The notes under the pieces: generated by a model
Seen by the model: the letters and a program-made list of their open reading frames with translations, nothing else
What the model was told of the DNA's origin: nothing
Databases searched by the model: none
DNA from: Candidatus Segatella papionis
GTDB lineage: Bacteria; Bacteroidota; Bacteroidia; Bacteroidales; Bacteroidaceae
Reading direction: 5' to 3'
Assembly (NCBI GenBank): GCA_002297965.1
Contig: DBLF01000006.1
Coordinates: forward strand, 4,095 to 14,324
DNA length: 10,230 nucleotides
Translations under genes and position numbers: made by a program
In this document: positions 7,096 through 10,230 of the stretch, in pieces
Layout of the letters: every line of letters starts with the position of its first letter
Position numbering within the stretch: position 1 is the stretch's first letter

Positions 7096-7109
7096 CGAAA
7101 ACGTTTTCG
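7096..7109. promoter_or_regulatory. CG-centred 14-bp palindrome upstream of the GH28 promoter, LacI-type operator candidate
   Basis: CGAAAACGTTTTCG is a perfect palindrome about 30 bp upstream of the -33 box. LacI-family repressors commonly bind such CG-centred sites. A shorter related palindrome, AAACGTTT, lies at 6986-6993 inside the transcribed leader, 113 bp away centre to centre, a layout that would permit looping or a roadblock. No regulator gene is in the window, so the assignment is inferred. Confidence 0.45.
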
Positions 7110-7172
7110 TGTGCGAACTCTTCTAAACTTTTGGTTGGAGAAATTATGGAAGAGCATGGGGGATAAACGAGA

Positions 7173-7205
7173 AAAGGTTGACAATCTTTTGGATTGCCAA
7201 CCTTT
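7173..7205 (-). terminator. Terminator after the downstream tRNA-Leu gene
   Basis: Arms 7205-7192 and 7186-7173 pair over 14 bases (one G-U in the minus-strand RNA) around a short A-rich loop, followed by TTTTC on the minus strand. It begins 3 bases after the tRNA 3' end at 7208. Confidence 0.82.
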
Positions 7206-7207
7206 AG

Positions 7208-7289
7208 TACCCAGACCCGGGATCGAACCGGGATGGGTTGCCCCACTGGTGTTTGAGACCAGCGCGTCTACCGATTCCGCCATCTGGGC
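7208..7289 (-). tRNA. tRNA-Leu (anticodon CAA), second in transcription order
   Basis: The minus strand reads GCCCAGATGGCGGAATCGG... and folds as a class II tRNA of 82 nt. The acceptor stem GCCCAGA/TCTGGGT has a G1-U72 pair, as in E. coli tRNA-Leu, with A73 as discriminator. The anticodon stem CTGGT/ACCAG encloses the loop CTCAAAC, with anticodon CAA at 7255-7253, which reads UUG. The variable arm is TGGG-GCAA-CCCA, and the T arm is CCCGG-TTCGATC-CCGGG. CCA is not encoded. It matches the neighbouring copy at all but two positions. Confidence 0.97.
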
Positions 7290-7302
7290 GATGGTGATTT
7301 TG

Positions 7303-7310
7303 CAAAGTAA
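7303..7310 (-). promoter_or_regulatory. Weak candidate -7 element for the downstream tRNA-Leu
   Basis: The minus strand reads TTACTTTG, one mismatch from TAnnTTTG, 14 bases before the tRNA 5' end and so placed like the better promoter of the other copy. No matching -33 box is clear, and the site overlaps the tail of the preceding terminator hairpin. This copy may instead depend on read-through. Confidence 0.3.
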
Positions 7311-7341
7311 AGAGCCACAAGTTTTTCAACTTGCAGCTCTT
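7310..7341 (-). terminator. Hairpin after the upstream tRNA-Leu, probable terminator
   Basis: On the minus strand AAGAGC-TG-CAAGTT pairs with AACTTG-TG-GCTCTT across a GAAA tetraloop, giving a 14-bp stem with two adjacent G-U pairs in RNA. It starts 3 bases after the tRNA 3' end at 7344. The tail is TTTACTTT, so termination may be partial and leave some read-through into the second tRNA. Confidence 0.7.
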
Positions 7342-7343
7342 AG

Positions 7344-7425
7344 TACCCAGACCCGGGATCGAACCGGGATGGATTGCTCCACTGGTGTTTGAGACCAGCG
7401 CGTCTACCGATTCCGCCATCTGGGC
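7344..7425 (-). tRNA. tRNA-Leu (anticodon CAA), first in transcription order
   Basis: This is an 82-nt class II tRNA on the minus strand with the same stems and loops as the neighbouring copy; the anticodon CAA is at 7391-7389 and the discriminator is A at 7344. The only two differences from the other copy are at 7373 and 7378, which pair with each other at the top of the variable arm (TGGA-GCAA-TCCA here). CCA is not encoded. The clear promoter upstream makes this the securely expressed copy. Confidence 0.97.
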
Positions 7426-7436
7426 GATTGCGGGTG

Positions 7437-7467
7437 CAAAGGTACAAATAAAAAATGAAACGGCAAA
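7437..7467 (-). promoter_or_regulatory. Bacteroidota-type promoter of the tRNA-Leu pair
   Basis: TTTG (7467-7464), a 19-base spacer and TACCTTTG (7444-7437) on the minus strand match the -33/-7 consensus exactly. The predicted start near 7430 leaves a leader of only about 5 nt before the tRNA at 7425, typical for stable RNA genes. Confidence 0.82.
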
Positions 7468-7565
7468 CTTTTTAGTCGTTTTTTTTCGAAAAAAGTGCAA
7501 TCAATGGGCAAAAAAGGTAAAAATGTGTTGTATTTCACCTATCTTTATTAATTTCTTGGAAAATA

Positions 7566-7597
7566 TTTGGCTCTCTCGAATATAATCATTAACTTTA
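7566..7597 (+). promoter_or_regulatory. Candidate promoter of manC
   Basis: TTTG at 7566-7569, a 20-base spacer and TAACTTTA at 7590-7597 fit the Bacteroidota consensus with one mismatch (final G to A). The start would be near 7604, giving a leader of about 55 nt. The rest of the gap between the tRNA promoter and manC is AT-rich and shows nothing else. Confidence 0.42.
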
Positions 7598-7658
7598 CAC
7601 TTGAATTTGGTGACTCGTAATATAGGAATTAATAACTCATAAATAACAGCCTATTAAT

Positions 7659-8750
7659 ATGATGATAGATAATAACAATAATTATTGTGTAATTCTTGCC
7701 GGTGGAAAGGGAAGAAGACTTTGGCCATGCAGTCGCAGCAGCTATCCCAAGCAGTTTATCGACTTTTTCGGTGTAGGACGGACTCAGTTGCAGCAGACTT
7801 TCGACCGTATGGCGAAGATAGTCCCGGCCGATCATATATATATCAATACTAACGAGGAATATGTGGATTTGGTAAAAGAGCAGTTGCCTGATGTTCCTGC
7901 CGAACACATCATGGCTGAGCCCATTCATCGCAATACCGCTCCTAGTATGGCATGGGCTAACCATCGTATTTCCATGCGTAATCCGAATGCTTGTATCATC
8001 ACAACGCCTTCAGACCAAGCAATCTTTAATGAAGATGCTTTTCGTAAGAATGTTCTGGAGGGGTTGGCTTTTGTGGCAGAGAACAACCATTTCTTGACGA
8101 TGGGTGTTAAGCCTACTCGCCCTGAGCCAGGCTATGGATATATTCAGATGGGTGATGCTTTCGCTGATGGTATATATAAGGTGCAGTCATTCACCGAGAA
8201 GCCTGAACGCGATTTTGCTAAGATATTTGTTGAGAGTGGCGAGTTTTATTGGAATACAGGATTGTTCTTGAGTAATGTGGGTTATCTACGTGAATGTTTC
8301 ACCCAGATTTTGCCGCCTGTACTTCGTGAGTATGATAAGCGCTATCCTGAGTTTAGTGTTGAGACGGAGAATGCTTATATGAAGGAGAGCTTTTCTTCTT
8401 ATCCCAATATTTCTGTAGATTTCGGTATCTTAGAGAAACCGTCGAATGTTTGTGTGATGAAGTGTGACTTTGGATGGGCAGATTTGGGCACTTGGCACAG
8501 CATTTATGAGGCAATGCAGAAGAGTGATGACGACAATGTGATTATTGATAGTGAGGTGATGATGGAGAATTGCCATAATAATGTTGTCAAGTTGCCAAAG
8601 GACAAACTCGCTGTTCTCAATGGTCTCGATGGTTTCATTGTTGCGGAAAAGGACAATGTGTTGCTCGTATGTAAGAAAGAAGATTCTTCAGCCTTGATTC
8701 GAAAGTATGTAAACGAGATACAGATGAAGAAGGGAGAGAAGTTTGTCTAA
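7659..8750 (+). CDS. manC: Mannose-1-phosphate guanylyltransferase
   Basis: This 363-residue cytosolic nucleotidyltransferase makes GDP-mannose from GTP and mannose 1-phosphate, feeding GDP-mannose and GDP-fucose sugars into surface glycans. The nucleotide-binding signature VILAGGKGRRLWP is at residues 11-23, followed by SSYPKQF. Sugar-binding and catalytic blocks are FTEKP at 178-182, WNTGLF from 198, and FGWADLGTW at 271-279. The length corresponds to the pyrophosphorylase domain alone; there is no C-terminal mannose-6-phosphate isomerase domain as in bifunctional ManC/AlgA. Two ATGs in a row (7659 and 7662) are possible starts. It is a single gene with its own terminator and no glycan cluster around it. 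Confidence 0.93.
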   Translation: MMIDNNNNYCVILAGGKGRRLWPCSRSSYPKQFIDFFGVGRTQLQQTFDRMAKIVPADHIYINTNEEYVDLVKEQLPDVPAEHIMAEPIHRNTAPSMAWANHRISMRNPNACIITTPSDQAIFNEDAFRKNVLEGLAFVAENNHFLTMGVKPTRPEPGYGYIQMGDAFADGIYKVQSFTEKPERDFAKIFVESGEFYWNTGLFLSNVGYLRECFTQILPPVLREYDKRYPEFSVETENAYMKESFSSYPNISVDFGILEKPSNVCVMKCDFGWADLGTWHSIYEAMQKSDDDNVIIDSEVMMENCHNNVVKLPKDKLAVLNGLDGFIVAEKDNVLLVCKKEDSSALIRKYVNEIQMKKGEKFV

Positions 8751-8759
8751 CGAGTATAG

Positions 8760-8817
8760 AATATGCGATATAGAAAGAGCTGCGAACATATTCGCAGCTC
8801 TTTTCATATTGCATATT
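8760..8817. terminator. Bidirectional terminator between manC and the HIT gene
   Basis: A perfect 13-bp inner stem pairs 8774-8786 with 8791-8803 around the loop CATA, followed by TTTT. Outer arms AATATGC (8760-8766) and GCATATT (8811-8817) extend the pairing, with a partly paired stretch between. It lies 9 bp after manC and 19 bp beyond the convergent HIT stop, so it can serve both. Confidence 0.88.
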
Positions 8818-8836
8818 TTCTTATTGATGCTCTTGC

Positions 8837-9238
8837 TTAGAGCTTCTTGAACTCTGTGTAAATCTTGTCGGCGATTTCCTTGAACTCTTCCTCGGAAAGC
8901 TTGAGATGCTCCTTGCGGAAGTTGACGTCAGCCTCGCTGTTCATAGGGATGAGGTGGATATGGGCATGAGGAACCTCCAAGCCCAATACTACCTGGGCAA
9001 CCTTCTTGCAAGGGAAGGCAGCCTTGATGGCCTTTGCCACCTTTTTGGCGAATACCTCAAACTCAGCCAAATCCTCGTCTTCCATGTCGAAGATGTAGTC
9101 TATCTCCTTGCGAGGAATTACCAATGTATGACCTTTGCCGATAGGGCTGATGTCGAGGAAGGCATAGAACTTATCATTCTCTGCACACTTGTAGCTAGGA
9201 ATCTCTCCTGCTGCAATCTTTGAAAAAATGCTTGCCAT
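8837..9238 (-). CDS. HIT-family (histidine triad) nucleotide hydrolase
   Basis: This 133-residue protein belongs to the Hint-like HIT branch, whose members hydrolyse nucleoside phosphoramidates or related adenylated compounds; the in vivo substrate here is unknown. The N-terminus MASIFSKIAAGEIPSYKCAEND and the following AFLDISPIGKGHTLVIPRKE are typical of the family. The active-site triad is PHAHIHLIP with H91, H93 and H95, where the middle histidine is the expected nucleophile. The C-terminal part is an acidic/basic helix. Zn-binding N-terminal cysteines of some HIT proteins are absent. It is transcribed alone, towards manC, and upstream lies a parS-like palindrome. Confidence 0.93.
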   Translation of the reverse strand: MASIFSKIAAGEIPSYKCAENDKFYAFLDISPIGKGHTLVIPRKEIDYIFDMEDEDLAEFEVFAKKVAKAIKAAFPCKKVAQVVLGLEVPHAHIHLIPMNSEADVNFRKEHLKLSEEEFKEIADKIYTEFKKL

Positions 9239-9276
9239 AGTCTATTTAGTTTAAAATGAATAATTTGCGTTGACAA

Positions 9277-9292
9277 TGTTTCATGTGAAACG
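9277..9292. promoter_or_regulatory. parS-like palindrome upstream of the HIT gene
   Basis: TGTTTCATGTGAAACG matches the general bacterial ParB-binding consensus TGTTTCACGTGAAACA at 14 of 16 positions. The arms GTTTCA/TGAAAC are perfect; the differences are the central C to T and the last base. It lies 39 bp upstream of the HIT start. It also overlaps TACGTTTC on the minus strand, a one-mismatch -7 element, so it could instead be an operator for the HIT promoter. Confidence 0.4.
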
Positions 9293-9350
9293 TATTTGCT
9301 CTCGATGTCACTCTCTTCGAGTCGATATATATGGTTGGCTTACATATCAC

Positions 9351-9398
9351 AAAAGGAACCATCATCAAGGTCTGGGAGCCTAGATGATAGTTCCTTTT
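9351..9398 (-). terminator. Terminator of greA
   Basis: Arms 9351-9366 and 9383-9398 (AAAAGGAAC...GTTCCTTTT plus ATCATC/GATGAT, one G-U pair in the minus-strand RNA) form a 16-bp stem; the inner AGG/CCT adds three more pairs. On the minus strand it ends in CCTTTTG. It begins 8 bp after the greA stop and separates greA from the HIT gene. Confidence 0.85.
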
Positions 9399-9406
9399 AT
9401 TCTGTT

Positions 9407-9874
9407 TTACTCGAATGAGATCTTGTCGATGCGCAGCTTGATGATACCGCGAGGAATCTTGATTTCTGCGATTTCACCTACCTTCTTGTTGAGCAGACCC
9501 TGTGCGATAGGAGTCTTGATGGAAATCTTGCCTTCCTTCAAGTTAGCCTCGCTCTCGCTCACGATGGTATAGGTCATCTTTGCCTTGTTGGCCATGTTGG
9601 TCATCTCCACCTTCGACATAATCTGCACGCTGTCGGTGCTGAGCTGCTTGGTGTCGATGATCTTAGCCTCGGCAATGGTGAGTTTGATGCGGTTGATCTT
9701 ATCTTCTAGATGAGCCTGTGCCTCCTTGGCGGCATCATACTCAGAGTTTTCACTCAGGTCACCCTTGTCACGGGCTTCAGCAATTGCGGCTGATGCCTTA
9801 GGGCGCTCCACAGAAACGAGTTGTTTCAATTCTGCTACGAGCTTGTCGTAGCCTTCTTGTGACATGTAAGCCAT
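9407..9874 (-). CDS. greA: Transcription elongation factor GreA
   Basis: This 155-residue factor enters the RNA polymerase secondary channel and stimulates cleavage of backtracked RNA. The N-terminal coiled coil runs to about residue 75 and carries the tip motif GDLSENSEYDAAKE, with the acidic D39 and E42 that organise the catalytic metal. The C-terminal FKBP-like domain contains ISIKTPIAQGLLNKKVGE. The length is close to the usual 158. The start at 9874 gives MAYMSQEGYDKL, the usual Bacteroidota form. It is monocistronic as far as visible, with a promoter about 140 bp upstream and a terminator-like hairpin in its leader. Confidence 0.96.
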   Translation of the reverse strand: MAYMSQEGYDKLVAELKQLVSVERPKASAAIAEARDKGDLSENSEYDAAKEAQAHLEDKINRIKLTIAEAKIIDTKQLSTDSVQIMSKVEMTNMANKAKMTYTIVSESEANLKEGKISIKTPIAQGLLNKKVGEIAEIKIPRGIIKLRIDKISFE

Positions 9875-9934
9875 AATTCTTTTTGTTGTTTAATGTTATT
9901 AATAATATGTTTTCTGAGAGGCATAAAAAATAAA

Positions 9935-9964
9935 GAATTCCAGTGCCAGCTGAGCACCGGAATC
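9935..9964 (-). terminator. Terminator-like hairpin in the greA leader (possible attenuator)
   Basis: On the minus strand GATTCCGGTGC (9964-9954) pairs with GCACTGGAATTC (9946-9935) in 11 pairs with one bulge and one G-U, around a 7-base loop. It is directly followed by TTTATTTTTTAT (9934-9923). It lies between the greA promoter and the greA start, about 43 nt after the predicted start of transcription. It could instead end a transcript coming from the right, but a promoter lies in between. Confidence 0.68.
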
Positions 9965-10013
9965 CTATATCATTATATTTCTCTGTTTATCCTTGTTGTC
10001 TGTTATTCGATTG

Positions 10014-10045
10014 CAAAGATAGGACTTTATTTCCGTATCGCCAAA
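10014..10045 (-). promoter_or_regulatory. Bacteroidota-type promoter of greA
   Basis: TTTG (10045-10042), a 20-base spacer and TATCTTTG (10021-10014) on the minus strand match the consensus exactly. Transcription would start near 10007, giving a leader of about 133 nt that contains the terminator-like hairpin. Confidence 0.78.
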
Positions 10046-10140
10046 CTTTTTCGATTAAATTTCGTAAAAGTCGTGGCTTTTCCTATTTTTCTTCAATTTT
10101 CCTTACTTTTTCTATCAAAAACAGAGGGATTCTTTACTCT

Positions 10141-10230
10141 TCACTCTTCGTTGTCCTTGTCCACATATCCTCCTTTACCTTTTACATACTGCATTAATTC
10201 GTTAAAAATCTGATTATTGCGCAGTATCTC
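10141..10230 (-). CDS. C-terminal end of an unidentified minus-strand gene (runs off the right edge)
   Basis: Reading inward from the right edge on the minus strand, one frame is open for 29 codons, ends in KGKGGYVDKDNEE and stops with TGA at 10143-10141. The other two minus frames stop within about 12 codons. The charged tail looks like the end of a cytosolic protein, and the codons are ordinary for this genome. The fragment is too short to identify. It lies about 95 bp upstream of the greA promoter on the same strand; I see no clear terminator between them. Confidence 0.45.
   Translation of the reverse strand, partial: EILRNNQIFNELMQYVKGKGGYVDKDNEE

Noticed and set aside
6920..7246. N-terminal extension of the GH28 frame upstream of 6919
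   Set aside because: It runs through the promoter, the LacI-type palindrome and a tRNA gene, and would bury the signal peptide.
7086..7500. Short open frames over the tRNA-Leu genes with shared 'ALVSNTSGA'-like peptides
   Set aside because: They are translations of the two tRNA genes themselves, which explains why the peptides repeat.
9270..9298. TTGACA, 17 bp, TATTTG on the plus strand (sigma-70-like promoter)
   Set aside because: Bacteroidota use a different promoter consensus, and nothing coding lies downstream on that strand. It also overlaps the parS-like palindrome, so I regard it as chance.
9893..10213. Open frame of about 106 codons on the plus strand
   Set aside because: It is rich in F, S, L and I from AT-rich sequence and overlaps the greA leader hairpin and promoter. 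The minus strand gives a better explanation of the region.

Overview
The window looks like a chromosomal, mostly housekeeping segment of a member of the Bacteroidota, most likely a Prevotellaceae gut or oral species (Prevotella/Segatella type). This is inferred from the protein sequences, from Bacteroidota-type promoters (TTTG, 19-20 nt, TAnnTTTG) in front of several genes, from the lack of strong Shine-Dalgarno sequences, and from an 'ALKGQ'-type palindromic intergenic repeat. No species can be fixed from the sequence alone.

Positions 1-4392 (+) hold an Fe-S cluster assembly (SUF) operon: the 3' end of sufB, a small secreted protein of unknown function wedged between sufB and sufC, sufC, sufD, and a sufS cysteine desulfurase. 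SufS supplies sulfur, and SufB-SufC-SufD form the ATP-driven scaffold. As written, sufS carries two +1 frameshifts that separate its PLP lysine from its catalytic cysteine. The sufD 3' end is partly duplicated as a 23-bp tandem repeat, and a three-hairpin repeat element lies between sufD and sufS. rnhB (RNase HII) follows at 4483-5091 and ends at a strong bidirectional terminator.

Positions 5092-5341 are intergenic. They contain that terminator, a pair of direct repeats and an array of four 22-bp units with palindromic cores. A secreted GH28 pectinase gene (5342-6919, -) lies on the other side, with a recognisable promoter and a LacI-type CG-centred palindrome upstream. Two nearly identical tRNA-Leu(CAA) genes (-) follow, each with its own terminator hairpin. 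Then come manC (mannose-1-phosphate guanylyltransferase, +), a HIT-family nucleotide hydrolase gene (-) and greA (-). greA has a good promoter about 135 bp upstream and a terminator-like hairpin in its leader, which suggests attenuation. A parS-like palindrome lies just upstream of the HIT gene. The last 90 bases are probably the C-terminal end of another minus-strand gene.

I see no CRISPR array, transposase, phage gene or obvious defence system. The more unusual signals are intergenic: the leader terminator of greA, the 22-bp palindromic array, the parS-like site and the double frameshift in sufS.
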